Shown in pieces: positions 34,757 through 43,577 of a stretch of 64,000 nucleotides of DNA. Source of the DNA: Schlegelella_A sp036263655 (GTDB lineage: Bacteria > Pseudomonadota > Gammaproteobacteria > Burkholderiales > Burkholderiaceae_C); assembly GCA_036263655.1 (NCBI GenBank), contig DATAGP010000009.1, forward strand, positions 124,001-188,000, given 5' to 3'. The notes beneath the pieces were generated by a model. The model was not told where the DNA came from, searched no databases, and was given only the letters and a program-made list of their open reading frames with translations. Numbering within the stretch: position 1 is the stretch's first letter; every line of letters starts with the position of its first letter. Both the position numbers and the translations under genes were made by a program.

Positions 34757-35865
34757 TCGAGGCCGGTCGAGGACGACGCCGCGCGCACCGGCATGATGTG
34801 GATGCCCGGCGCGGCGATCTCGAGGTGGACGGCGCTGCCCTCGCCCAGCCCGGCCTGCCGAACGAACTGGGTCGTCGACTCGAGGTGCAGGCGCGCTTCC
34901 GGCAGCGCCGACGGCTGGCACTCGAGGGTGGTGATCTCGCCGAGGTGGCGAACGCTGCGGAGGCAGCACGGCACGACGTTCGCCGCCGGGCTCGGTGCCG
35001 CGTGCACCTGCACGTGCTCGCCCGAGACGACCCAGCGCACGGCGGCGCCGTCGGCGAGCCGACCCTTGTCGACCACCGTCAGGCCCAGGCCACCGCCGGC
35101 GCCGCCCCACTCGAGGCGGCCGAGCGGGCCGGGCGGATCGGCGCGGCGGAAGGTCCCCGTCTGGACGTCGCGCATCCCGACCAGCGCCGCGACCCGCGCA
35201 TTGCGCGGCCGCGACATGAGCTGCTCGGGCGGCCCCTCCTGCAGCGTCGTGCCGGCGTCGATGATGCAGATGCGGTCGGCGAGCAAGCGGGCTTCGCGCA
35301 GGTCGTGCGTCACCATCACGATCGGCAGGCGGAGGCGCGCGCGCAAGGCCCCGAGCTCCTCGTACAGCGACTGCCGCGTCGGCTGGTCGACGGCGGAAAA
35401 GGCTTCGTCGAGCAGCAGCAGCTGAGGTTGCCGCGCCAGCGCGCGGGCCAGCGCCAGGCGCTGCCGCTGGCCGCCCGACAGCTCGTGCGGCCGGCGCTCC
35501 GCCAGGCCGTCGAGGCGCATGTCGCCGAGCAGGCGCAGCGCCGTGCCCGGCCTCGACCCGGGCGCGACCGCGAGCTCGACGTTGGCCAGCGCGCTGAGGT
35601 GCGGGAAGAGCGCGTAGCTCTGGAACACCATGCCGACGGGGCGCCGCTGCGCCGGCACCGCGATGCCGCGGCCGGTGTCGAACCAGACGGCGTCGCCGAG
35701 CGCGACGCGGCCCGATTTCACGTGCAGAAGGCCGGCGATCGCCCGCAGGACCGTCGTCTTGCCGCTGCCGGAAGGGCCGACCAGCGCGAGCAGCTCGCCG
35801 GCGGCGCAGCGCAGGCCGACGTCCAGCGGGATCGGGCCCGGCTGGCGCAGGACGACGTCGAGCAT
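34753..35865 (-). CDS. modC: Molybdate ABC transporter ATP-binding protein ModC
   Basis: A 370-residue ABC ATPase: Walker A GPSGSGKT, Q-loop MVFQSYALFP, signature LSGGQRQRLALARAL, Walker B LLLLDEAFSAVD and switch His in VTHD. The C-terminal 130 residues form a regulatory domain, probably TOBE-like (ending near IEIAAPGIHIMPVR). It lies 14 bases after modB. Together with ModA and ModB it would import molybdate. Related sulfate-type CysA proteins look similar, so the molybdate call rests on the neighbours and the ModE-type site. Confidence 0.87.
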   Translation of the reverse strand: MLDVVLRQPGPIPLDVGLRCAAGELLALVGPSGSGKTTVLRAIAGLLHVKSGRVALGDAVWFDTGRGIAVPAQRRPVGMVFQSYALFPHLSALANVELAVAPGSRPGTALRLLGDMRLDGLAERRPHELSGGQRQRLALARALARQPQLLLLDEAFSAVDQPTRQSLYEELGALRARLRLPIVMVTHDLREARLLADRICIIDAGTTLQEGPPEQLMSRPRNARVAALVGMRDVQTGTFRRADPPGPLGRLEWGGAGGGLGLTVVDKGRLADGAAVRWVVSGEHVQVHAAPSPAANVVPCCLRSVRHLGEITTLECQPSALPEARLHLESTTQFVRQAGLGEGSAVHLEIAAPGIHIMPVRAASSSTGLD

Positions 35866-35879
35866 CGGCGGCGCCGGCG

Positions 35880-36551
35880 TCAGCGCCGCTGCGGCGTCCA
35901 GCGCCGCCGCGTCAGCAGCGCCGACGCCAGCAGGGTGAGCGTCGACAGCGCCAGCAGCGTCGCCGACATCACGCCGGCGGCGGCCATGTCGAAGGCCTGA
36001 ACCTTGTCGTAGATGGAGATGGCGATCGTCCGCGTCTCGCCGGGGATGCTGCCGCCGACCATCAGCACGACGCCGAACTCGCCTAGGGTGTGGGCGGCGG
36101 TCATGATCAGGCCGCTGGCGATGCCGCCCCACGCCAGCGGCATCTCGATGCGCCAGAGCGCGCGCCGCTGCGACAGCCCGCAGGTCCGGGCCGCGTCGTG
36201 CAGCTCGGCCGGGATGCTCTCGAAGGCGCGCTGCATCGGCATCACCGCGAACGGGATGTTGAAGATGACGCTGGCGAGCAGGAGCCCCTCGAACGAGAAC
36301 GCCAGCGTGTGGCCGAACGCCTCGCGGTACCAGGCGCCGAGCGGCGAGGCGCCGCCCATCGCGACCAGCAGGTAGAAGCCGAGGACCGTCGGCGGAAGCA
36401 CCAGCGGCAGGGCCAGCGAGGCCTCGACGAGCGGCTTCAGCGGGTGCGTGCTCGCGGCCAGCCACCGGCCGGCGAGGATGCCGACGGGCAGCAGGATGAG
36501 CGCCGTCAGGGCGGCGAGTTCCGCCGACAGGCGCAGTGCGGTCCAGTCCAC
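35880..36551 (-). CDS. modB: Molybdate ABC transporter permease ModB
   Basis: A 223-residue permease with five or six membrane helices and the EAA loop signature as AARTCGLSQRRALWRIEMPLA. The GTG at 36551 is chosen because it gives the standard ModB length and N-terminus (VDWTALRLSAELAALTALILLPVG) and lies 20 bases after the modA stop; the longer open frame overlaps modA entirely. It would form the homodimeric channel with ModC. ModB-type residues such as the ILLPVGILAGRWLA first helix are present. Confidence 0.88.
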   Translation of the reverse strand: MDWTALRLSAELAALTALILLPVGILAGRWLAASTHPLKPLVEASLALPLVLPPTVLGFYLLVAMGGASPLGAWYREAFGHTLAFSFEGLLLASVIFNIPFAVMPMQRAFESIPAELHDAARTCGLSQRRALWRIEMPLAWGGIASGLIMTAAHTLGEFGVVLMVGGSIPGETRTIAISIYDKVQAFDMAAAGVMSATLLALSTLTLLASALLTRRRWTPQRR

Positions 36552-36571
36552 GACGTGCGCGCCCGGCCCGC

Positions 36572-37357
36572 TCAGCTTTCGCCCGGCAGGACGAAGCCGT
36601 AGCGCCTGAAGATGCCGCGCGCAGCCGGGTGCTGGAGGTAGGCGTAGAAGGCACGCGCCGCCTCGCCGGCCTTGCGCGTCAGGACCATGCGCTGGCGCAG
36701 CGGCTCGTGCAGGCTTTCCGGAACCAGGGTGTAGCTGCCGGCGGTGGCGAATGCCGGCGCCAGGGCCAGCGAGTACGCGAAGATGCCGCCCTGCGCCGAT
36801 CCGGAGGCCGCGAACTGCGCCGCCTGCGAGACGTTCTCGCCGAGCACCAGCGTCGGCTGGATCGCCTCCCACAGGCGCAGCGAGCGCAGCGCCTGCATGG
36901 CCGCGCGTCCGTACGGCGCGTGCTCAGGGTGGGCGATGGCGAACTTGCGGAGCCTTCCGTCGGCGAGGGCCGGAGCGACGTCCGAGAGGGCCGCATCGGC
37001 GCGGAGCGGCGAGCCCTTCGGAACGAAGAAGGCGATGCGGCCCACCGCGTACAGGGCACCACGGTCGAGCGTTAGGTTCTGCTCGGCGAGCTGGAAGACG
37101 AAGCCTTCGTCGGCCGACATGAACAGCTCGAAGGGCGCGTCCTGGACGATCTGCCGGTAGAAGTTGCCCGACGACCCGTACGCGATGCGGACCGCGGCTC
37201 CGGTCTGCTGCCGGTACGACGCGACGATCTCGTCGAGCGCGAACTTCAGGTCCGACGCCGCGGCGATCGTCGGCACGCCCTGCCCTGCCGCGACCGTCGC
37301 CCAGAGCAGCAGGGCGGCGCCGAGCAGGCGACGAGCGAACGAGTGCATGCGATTCAT
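36572..37357 (-). CDS. modA: Molybdate-binding periplasmic protein ModA
   Basis: A 261-residue periplasmic binding protein with a signal peptide (cleavage near AAGQG, residue 26). The ligand-binding signatures of ModA are visible: AAASDLKFALDEI, YGSSGNFYRQI and PFELFMSADEGFV. The first gene of modABC. Its ATG at 37357 lies 9 bases downstream of a ModE-type palindrome. Regulation by molybdate through a ModE-like repressor is inferred from this site; no modE gene is in the window. Confidence 0.9.
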   Translation of the reverse strand: MNRMHSFARRLLGAALLLWATVAAGQGVPTIAAASDLKFALDEIVASYRQQTGAAVRIAYGSSGNFYRQIVQDAPFELFMSADEGFVFQLAEQNLTLDRGALYAVGRIAFFVPKGSPLRADAALSDVAPALADGRLRKFAIAHPEHAPYGRAAMQALRSLRLWEAIQPTLVLGENVSQAAQFAASGSAQGGIFAYSLALAPAFATAGSYTLVPESLHEPLRQRMVLTRKAGEAARAFYAYLQHPAARGIFRRYGFVLPGES

Positions 37358-37366
37358 CCCCGGGCT

Positions 37367-37392
37367 TCGTTGTATTCGATCGTATACAGCGA
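37367..37392. promoter_or_regulatory. ModE-type molybdate-responsive operator
   Basis: A near-perfect 26-bp palindrome with half-sites CGTTGTAT and ATACAGCG separated by eight bases (11 of 13 positions symmetric). The architecture of 8+8+8 and the CGTTxTAT half-site are those of the E. coli ModE box (CGTTATAT...). It is just upstream of modA and within the region shared with the divergent KaiC-like gene at 37518, so both units could be controlled. Confidence 0.78.
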
Positions 37393-37517
37393 ACTCTACC
37401 TCAGCCCGGTCCTCCGGGCGCCGCCGCGGAGGTCACGAGCGGCGCCGTCGATCCGCTAGGATCGACCTCCCCGCCGGCGTTGGTCCGGTAGTCGATCCGC
37501 ATCGAGCACATGAAGCG

Positions 37518-39014
37518 ATGAGCGAGCAGGAGGGCGCCAACGCCCGAGCCAGCACCGGAATCGTGGGCCTCGACGAGGTTCTCAGCGGCGGCTTGCAGAG
37601 GCGGCGCCTCTACCTGCTCGAGGGCAAGCCCGGCAGCGGCAAGACCACGATCGCCCTGCAGTGCCTCATGGCCGCTGCCGCGCGCGGCGAGCGGGTCATC
37701 TACATGACGCTGTCGGAGACGCGCGAGGAGCTGCTCAGCAGCGCGGTGTCGCACGGCTGGACCCTCCCCGAGCGGATGGAGGTCTTCGAGCTCCTGCCGC
37801 CGGAGAACGTCCTCGACGAAGGGCAGCAGCAGAGCCTCCTCTATTCCGCCGACCTGGAGCTCGGCGAATCCACCGAGCGCATCTTCGCCGAGGTCGATCG
37901 GCTGAACCCGTCGATGGTGGTGCTCGACAGCCTCTCCGAGATCCGCCTGCTGGCCCAGGGGTCGCTGCGCTACCGCCGGCAGGTGCTCTCGATCAAGCAT
38001 TACTTCGCTGCCCGCGGCATCACCGTCCTCCTCCTCGACGACATGACCGTGGAAGGCGACGACAAGACCGTGCACAGCATCGCCCACGGCGTCATCCTTC
38101 TCGAGGAGCTCGCGCCGGAGTACGGCGCCGAGCGGCGGCGCCTGCGCGTCGTCAAGTACCGCGGCACGTCGTACCGCGGCGGCTTCCACGACTTCACGAT
38201 CAAGGCCGGCGGCGTCGTCGTCTTCCCCCGCCTTCGCTCGGTCGAGCACCGGACGATGTTCCGGCGCAGCGTCTCGAGCAGCGGCAACGCGGAGCTGGAC
38301 CTCCTCTGCGGCGGCGGCCTCGAGGTCGGGTCGAGCGCGCTCGTCCTGGGCCCGGCGGGCTCCGGGAAGTCGATCCTGGCCATCAGCTTCGCCGCGGCCG
38401 CGGTGTCCCGGGGCGAGAACGCCACCCTGTTCCTCTTCGACGAGGAGCTCGGGCTTCTGCACCACCGGATGCACGGCCTCGGCATCGACCTCGCCGCGCT
38501 CGAGGCCACCGGGCGGCTGCACATCGAGCAGGTCGACGCCGCCGAGCTGACGCCGGGCGAGTTCACGCACCGGGTGTGCGGCAACGTCGAGCGGCATCGC
38601 TCGAGCATCGTCGTCGTCGACAGCCTGAACGGCTACCAGGCGTCGATGCCCGAAGAGCAGTTCCTCACCCTGCACATCCACGAGCTGCTGCAATACCTCA
38701 ATCGCCAGGGCGTCTCGACCATCCTCACCGTCGCCCAGCACGGCCTCGTCGGCGAGATGCGGGCCCCGGTCGACGTCACCTATCTGGCCGACACGGTCAT
38801 CCTGATGCGCTACTTCGAGGCGCTCGGCCGCGTGCGCCGGGCCATCTCGGTGGTCAAGAAGCGCGGCGGCCAGCACGAGGACTCGATCCGCGAGTACCGC
38901 TTCGGCGCCGACGGCATGACGCTCGGCCCGCCCCTGACCGGCTTCCAGGGAATCCTGCGCGGCGTCCCGACGTTCGTCGGCAAGGGCGAAGGGCTGCTGG
39001 AGATGCCGCCGTAA
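37518..39014 (+). CDS. KaiC-like double-domain ATPase
   Basis: A 498-residue protein of two RecA/KaiC domains. Walker A motifs are GKPGSGKT (residues about 36-43) and GPAGSGKS (about 278-285). The second domain keeps the catalytic Glu pair (FLFDEELGLL), the first has only one Glu (TLSETREEL). At the place of the KaiC autophosphorylation Ser-Thr pair stand Thr-Tyr (VDVTYLADT), usual for KaiC relatives outside cyanobacteria. No kaiA or kaiB is near. The ATG at 37518 is four bases upstream coupled to a hybrid histidine kinase, a KaiC-kinase pairing seen in many bacteria as a stress or redox signalling module rather than a clock. Confidence 0.9.
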   Translation: MSEQEGANARASTGIVGLDEVLSGGLQRRRLYLLEGKPGSGKTTIALQCLMAAAARGERVIYMTLSETREELLSSAVSHGWTLPERMEVFELLPPENVLDEGQQQSLLYSADLELGESTERIFAEVDRLNPSMVVLDSLSEIRLLAQGSLRYRRQVLSIKHYFAARGITVLLLDDMTVEGDDKTVHSIAHGVILLEELAPEYGAERRRLRVVKYRGTSYRGGFHDFTIKAGGVVVFPRLRSVEHRTMFRRSVSSSGNAELDLLCGGGLEVGSSALVLGPAGSGKSILAISFAAAAVSRGENATLFLFDEELGLLHHRMHGLGIDLAALEATGRLHIEQVDAAELTPGEFTHRVCGNVERHRSSIVVVDSLNGYQASMPEEQFLTLHIHELLQYLNRQGVSTILTVAQHGLVGEMRAPVDVTYLADTVILMRYFEALGRVRRAISVVKKRGGQHEDSIREYRFGADGMTLGPPLTGFQGILRGVPTFVGKGEGLLEMPP

Positions 39015-39018
39015 CGCC

Positions 39019-41079
39019 ATGGCGGAGCGCAGCGAACGCGTTCTCGTCTTCGCGCCCGCCGGTCGTGACGCGCAGGTCGCACAGAGCGTTCTCGCGGCCT
39101 GGGGGGCCAAGACGTCGGCCTGCGGCTCCGTCGCCGAGCTGCTCGCCGAGATCACGCGCGGTGCCGGTGCGGTGGTCCTCACCGACGAGGCGATCGCCGA
39201 ATCGAACGTGACTCCGCTGACGACCTGGCTGCGCGAGCAGCCGCCGTGGGCCGACCTGCCTTTCATCGTCCTCACCCGGCAGGGCGGCTCGATCGATCGC
39301 AATCCGGCGGCCGAGCGCCTGACGAGCGCCCTGGCCAACGTCAGCCTCCTCGAGCGCCCCTTCCACGCGACGACGCTGGTCAGCCTCGTCCGGTCGGCGC
39401 TGCGCGCGCGGCGGCGCCAGTACATGGCCCGAGACGCGCTCGACGCGGCGCACGAGTCCGAGGCCAAGCTGCGCATCGCCATGGAAGCGGGCCGGCTCGG
39501 CGCGTGGGAGATCGCGCTGCCCGCCCGGACCCTGGTCGCCTCCGCGCAGTGTCGCGCCGACTTCGGCCGCGGTGCCGACGAGCCGTTCGCCTACGCCGAC
39601 CTGCTCGCCTCCCTGCATGCGGAGGATCGCGCGCAGATGGAGCGCTTGCTCGACGATCCGCAGCGGATCGCGAGCGCGGTCGTCTACCGCTGCACGTGGC
39701 CGGACGGCAGCGTCCATGCCGTCGAGATGAAGGGTCGGCTCCGCCTCGACCTGCGGGGCCAGCCTGCGGCCGTGGCCGGCGTGTCTCTCGACGTGACCGA
39801 GCGCCTGCGCGCCGAGGTCGAGCGCGACCGCCTCCTGGCCGAGCTCTCGCAGGAGCGCGGCGCGCTCGAGCAGCGGGTCGCCGCCCGCACCGCCGACCTG
39901 GCGGCGGCCAACGAGATCCTGAAGCGCGAAGTCGAGGCCAAGCACCGCGCCGAAGACCAGCTGCGCCAGTCGCAGAAGCTCGAGACCATGGGCCAGCTGG
40001 TCGGCGGCGTCGCGCACGACTTCAACAACCTGCTGATGGTCATCCTGTCGAGCCTCGAGCTGCTGCGTCGCCGGTCGGGCGACGACGCTCTCACGCTGCG
40101 CCTCCTCGACAGCGCCCGCCGGGGTGCCGAGCGCGGCTCGGTGCTCACCAAGCGGCTGCTCGCCTTCGCACGCAAGCAGGACCTCGAGCCGGAGCGCATC
40201 GATCTGGTCGAGCTCGCCACCGGCATGGCCGACCTGCTGCAGCGCTCGGTCGGTCCGCAGATCGAGATCGAGATCCATCCCGAGAGCGACGTGCCGGCCG
40301 TGGTCGTCGACCGCATCCAGCTCGAGATGGCGGTGCTGAACCTGGTCGTCAACGCGCGCGACGCGCTCGCCGGCAGCGGCCGCATCGCCCTCGTCATCCG
40401 CCGGGAGCGCGACATCGCCGCGGCGGATGCGCCCCTGGCCCCAGGCAACTACGCCAGCATCAGCGTCGAGGACAGCGGCCCGGGCATGGACGCCGAAACG
40501 CTGCGCCAGGCGGTCGAGCCGTTCTTCTCGACCAAGGGCGTGGGCCAGGGAACGGGGCTCGGCCTGTCGATGGTGCACGGCATGGCGCGCCAGTCGGGCG
40601 GCGCCTTCGTCCACAGGAGCCGGCCCGGCGACGGCACCCGGGCGAGCATCTGGCTGCCGGCCGCCGAGAACCTCGGCGCGGCCGCGCCGACGCCGACCGC
40701 GATGCCCGTCGTGGCGCGTGCGCGGACGGGCACCATCCTCATGGTCGACGACGACGAGCTGGTGGCGGCGAGCACCGCGGCGATGCTCGAGGACCTCGGC
40801 TACGCGGTCGTGACCCGGCACTCGGCAAAGGACGCGCTCGAGGTCCTGAGCAACGGCACGGTGCCCGATCTGCTCATCACCGACCACGCGATGCCGGTCA
40901 TGACCGGGGTCGAGCTCGCCGCCCTGGTGCGTCGACTTCGCCCCGACCTGCCGATCCTGCTTGCGACCGGATTCGCCGAGCTCTCCGGCACCGACCTGCA
41001 CGGGCTGGCCAAGCTCACCAAGCCATTCAGTCAGGCCGAGCTCGCCCGCGAACTGAGCCGACTGCTGGTCGTCGCCTGA
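39019..41079 (+). CDS. Hybrid histidine kinase/response regulator
   Basis: A 686-residue cytoplasmic kinase with no membrane helix. Residues 1-130 look like a degenerate receiver (VLVFAPAGRDAQ... DEAIAESNVTPL), followed by a PAS-like domain (about 145-265), a coiled coil, a HisKA with His333 (GGVAHDFNNLL), a HATPase with N, G1 (DSGPGM) and G2 (GTGLGLSMVHG) boxes, and a C-terminal receiver with Asp622 (LLITDHAMPVMTG). The start is four bases after the KaiC-like stop, so the pair is co-translated. Its signal is probably delivered by the KaiC-like partner (inference). Confidence 0.93.
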   Translation: MAERSERVLVFAPAGRDAQVAQSVLAAWGAKTSACGSVAELLAEITRGAGAVVLTDEAIAESNVTPLTTWLREQPPWADLPFIVLTRQGGSIDRNPAAERLTSALANVSLLERPFHATTLVSLVRSALRARRRQYMARDALDAAHESEAKLRIAMEAGRLGAWEIALPARTLVASAQCRADFGRGADEPFAYADLLASLHAEDRAQMERLLDDPQRIASAVVYRCTWPDGSVHAVEMKGRLRLDLRGQPAAVAGVSLDVTERLRAEVERDRLLAELSQERGALEQRVAARTADLAAANEILKREVEAKHRAEDQLRQSQKLETMGQLVGGVAHDFNNLLMVILSSLELLRRRSGDDALTLRLLDSARRGAERGSVLTKRLLAFARKQDLEPERIDLVELATGMADLLQRSVGPQIEIEIHPESDVPAVVVDRIQLEMAVLNLVVNARDALAGSGRIALVIRRERDIAAADAPLAPGNYASISVEDSGPGMDAETLRQAVEPFFSTKGVGQGTGLGLSMVHGMARQSGGAFVHRSRPGDGTRASIWLPAAENLGAAAPTPTAMPVVARARTGTILMVDDDELVAASTAAMLEDLGYAVVTRHSAKDALEVLSNGTVPDLLITDHAMPVMTGVELAALVRRLRPDLPILLATGFAELSGTDLHGLAKLTKPFSQAELARELSRLLVVA

Positions 41080-41250
41080 TCCGGGGGGTTCCCCGCGGCC
41101 GACGAACGGCCTGAAAATCGCGCAAACCCCTGCAACTTTGGCCGGTACGGCGGGCTCCAAAATTGCTTGGCGCAATATACTGAGAGTGACATGTTGCTTG
41201 GTTCATCATCGAAATCGCCTGCCCCCGCGGGCAGGCGCGAGGGGTCGTTC

Positions 41251-42693
41251 ATGGGTGTGAAACTGAAGGTTGCTGGCTGGCTTGCGCTGGGTGCCGTCGC
41301 CGGCGCGCTCGCCACCATGCAGCTCGAAGCCACGGCGCGCAACACCGTCGCCCGCCTGCCCATCGAGGAGCTGCAGCAGCTCGCCGCCGTCTTCGGGATG
41401 GTCAAGAGCGACTATGTCGAACCGGTCGACGAGAAGAAGCTGATCAGCGACGCCATCGGCGGCATGGTCGCCGGGCTCGACCCGCACTCCCAGTATTTCG
41501 ACAAGAAGACCTTCAAGGAATTCCGCGAAGGCACCACCGGCCGCTTCGTCGGCATCGGCATCGAGATGGGCATGGAAGACGGCCTCGTGAAGGTCATCAG
41601 CCCGATCGAGGGCTCGCCCGCGTTCCGCGCCGGCCTGAAGAGCGGCGACCTGATCACCAAGATCGACGACACGCTGGTCAAGGGCCTGACGGTCGACCAG
41701 GCGGTAAAGCGCATGCGCGGCGAGCCGAACACGAAGGTCGTGCTGACCGTGTTCCGCAAGAACGAGGGCCGCACCTTCCCGGTCAACATCGTCCGCGAGG
41801 AGATCCGAACCCAGAGCGTTCGCGCCAAGATGGTCGAGCCCGGCTACGCCTGGCTGCGCGTGAGCCAGTTCCAGGACCGCACCGTCGAGGACTTCACGAA
41901 CAAGCTGCAGGATCTGTACAAGCAGGACCCGAGCCTCAAGGGCCTGGTGCTCGACCTCCGCAACGACCCGGGCGGGCTGCTGGAAGGGGCGATCGCCGTC
42001 TCGGCGGCGTTCCTGCCGGAAGGCTCGGTGGTCGTCACCACCAACGGCCAGCTCGCCGACTCGCGCGCCACCTTCAAGGCGTCGCCCGAGTTCTACCAGC
42101 GCCGCGGCGGTGCCGATCCGCTGAAGCGCCTGCCCGAGGCAGTCAAGAAGGTGCCGCTGGTCGTGCTCGTCAACGAAGGCTCGGCTTCGGCCAGCGAGAT
42201 CGTCGCCGGCGCGCTGCAGGACTACAAGCGGGCCACCATCATGGGCGCGCAGACCTTCGGCAAGGGCTCGGTGCAGACTGTCCGCCAGCTCTCGCCCGAT
42301 ACGGCACTCAAGATCACGACGGCGCGCTACTACACGCCGAGCGGTGCATCGATCCAGGCCAAGGGGATCGTTCCCGACGTGCTGCTCGACGAGACGGCCG
42401 AGGGCAACCTGTTCGCGGCGCTGCGCACCCGCGAGGCCGACCTCGAGAAGCACCTGCAGAGCGGCCAGGGCGCGGAGGCGAAGGACGCCGCGCGAGAGAA
42501 GGCCCGCGAGGAAGCGCGCAAGAAGTTCGAGGCCGAGACGGCCGCCCGTGGCGGCGCTCCGAAGCCGCCGCCGGAATTCGGCAGCGCCGAGGACTTCCAG
42601 CTCGCGCAGGCGATCAATCAGCTCAAGGGCAAGACCGTCATGGCCAGCAAGACGGCCGTCGAGCGCAAGGCCGAGGCCGGCACGACCAACTGA
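41251..42693 (+). CDS. ctpA: C-terminal processing peptidase, S41 family (CtpA/Prc)
   Basis: A 480-residue secreted or membrane-tethered serine protease. It has an N-terminal signal-anchor (WLALGAVAGALATM), a PDZ domain (FVGIGIEMGMEDG...GLKSGDLITKID) and the S41 catalytic core. Matching to the family gives Ser313 (NEGSASASEI), Lys338 and Gln342 (FGKGSVQTV) as the Ser-Lys-Gln centre. It is expected to trim C-terminal tails of periplasmic or envelope proteins, usually in murein homeostasis. The ATG at 41251 follows GAGGGG and is preferred to 41167. A perfect terminator follows the stop. Confidence 0.95.
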   Translation: MGVKLKVAGWLALGAVAGALATMQLEATARNTVARLPIEELQQLAAVFGMVKSDYVEPVDEKKLISDAIGGMVAGLDPHSQYFDKKTFKEFREGTTGRFVGIGIEMGMEDGLVKVISPIEGSPAFRAGLKSGDLITKIDDTLVKGLTVDQAVKRMRGEPNTKVVLTVFRKNEGRTFPVNIVREEIRTQSVRAKMVEPGYAWLRVSQFQDRTVEDFTNKLQDLYKQDPSLKGLVLDLRNDPGGLLEGAIAVSAAFLPEGSVVVTTNGQLADSRATFKASPEFYQRRGGADPLKRLPEAVKKVPLVVLVNEGSASASEIVAGALQDYKRATIMGAQTFGKGSVQTVRQLSPDTALKITTARYYTPSGASIQAKGIVPDVLLDETAEGNLFAALRTREADLEKHLQSGQGAEAKDAAREKAREEARKKFEAETAARGGAPKPPPEFGSAEDFQLAQAINQLKGKTVMASKTAVERKAEAGTTN

Positions 42694-42719
42694 GCGTGGC
42701 GCTGCGCGCCCTCGCCCCG

Positions 42720-42746
42720 ACGCCCGTGCCCTGCACGGGCGTTTTC
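42720..42746 (+). terminator. Rho-independent terminator after ctpA
   Basis: A perfect 10-bp hairpin, ACGCCCGTGC, loop CCT, GCACGGGCGT, followed by TTTC. It lies 27 bases after the ctpA stop and ends the ctpA transcript, leaving the moeB/thiF gene to be expressed separately or by read-through. Confidence 0.85.
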
Positions 42747-42760
42747 ACATCGGCGCGGCC

Positions 42761-43519
42761 ATGAACGACGATGACCTGCTGCGCTACTCGCGCCATCTCC
42801 TGCTCGAGGAGATCGGCATCGAGGGCCAGCGCCGCCTCCTCGCCGCGCACGCGCTGGTGGTCGGCGCCGGCGGCCTCGGCTCGCCGGCCGTCCTCTTCCT
42901 CGGCAGCGCTGGCGTGGGCCGGATCAGCATCGCCGACCCTGACGCGGTCGACCTGACCAACCTGCAGCGGCAGATCGCGCACGACCTGTCGCGTGTCGGC
43001 CGGCCCAAGGCGGGTTCGGCGGCCGCCTCGGTGACCGCCATCAATCCGACCATCGTCGTCCACGCCATCGAGGAACGCCTGGGCGGACAGCGACTGCACG
43101 AGCTGGTCGGTGGCGCCGACGTGGTGCTGGACTGCAGCGACAACTTCGACACCCGCCAGGCGGTCAACGCGGCCTGCGTCGCGCATCGCCGGCCCCTGGT
43201 CGCCGGTGCGGCGATCGGCTTCTCCGGCCAGGTGTCGGTGTACGACACGCGTTCGCCCGACGCGCCCTGCTACGCCTGCGCCTTCCCGCCCGACGCCGGG
43301 TTCGAGGACGTGGCCTGCTCGACGATGGGCGTGTTCGCGCCGCTCGTGGGGATCATCGGCAGCATGCAGGCTGCCGAGGCCCTGAAGCTGCTCGCCGGCA
43401 TCGGCAGCTCGCTCGCCGGACGGCTGCAGATGCTCGAGGCGAGGACGATGGAGTGGACCGAGCTCAGCCTGCCGCGCGATCCCGCCTGCCCGGTCTGCGC
43501 GCGCCTGCGCGCCGGCTGA
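42761..43519 (+). CDS. moeB: MoeB/ThiF/HesA-family adenylyltransferase
   Basis: A 252-residue E1-like enzyme. The N-terminal LLRYSRHLLLEEIGIEGQRRL is the MoeB/ThiF opening, VVGAGGLGSPAVLFL the nucleotide-binding Rossmann motif, and two CxxC pairs (CYAC near residue 173 and CPVC at the end) are the zinc ligands. It adenylates the C-terminal Gly-Gly of a small sulfur carrier, either MoaD for molybdopterin or ThiS for thiamine. The size and Cys pattern fit MoeB, and a molybdate transporter is a few kb away, but a ThiF role cannot be excluded. The gene stands alone after the ctpA terminator. Confidence 0.88.
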   Translation: MNDDDLLRYSRHLLLEEIGIEGQRRLLAAHALVVGAGGLGSPAVLFLGSAGVGRISIADPDAVDLTNLQRQIAHDLSRVGRPKAGSAAASVTAINPTIVVHAIEERLGGQRLHELVGGADVVLDCSDNFDTRQAVNAACVAHRRPLVAGAAIGFSGQVSVYDTRSPDAPCYACAFPPDAGFEDVACSTMGVFAPLVGIIGSMQAAEALKLLAGIGSSLAGRLQMLEARTMEWTELSLPRDPACPVCARLRAG

Positions 43520-43577
43520 TCGAGCGAGCGGCTACGGCGCCCGCGACCTCGCACGGCCCCTCGGCGCGCCCCCTTCG

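Noticed and set aside
37518..39014. KaiC-like gene taken as evidence for a circadian clock
   Set aside because: kaiA and kaiB are absent, the Ser-Thr phosphorylation pair is Thr-Tyr, and KaiC relatives are widespread in non-clock signalling.
41176..41181. TATACT as a sigma-70 -10 box upstream of ctpA
   Set aside because: No acceptable -35 element is found 16-18 bases upstream, so a promoter could not be fixed with confidence.
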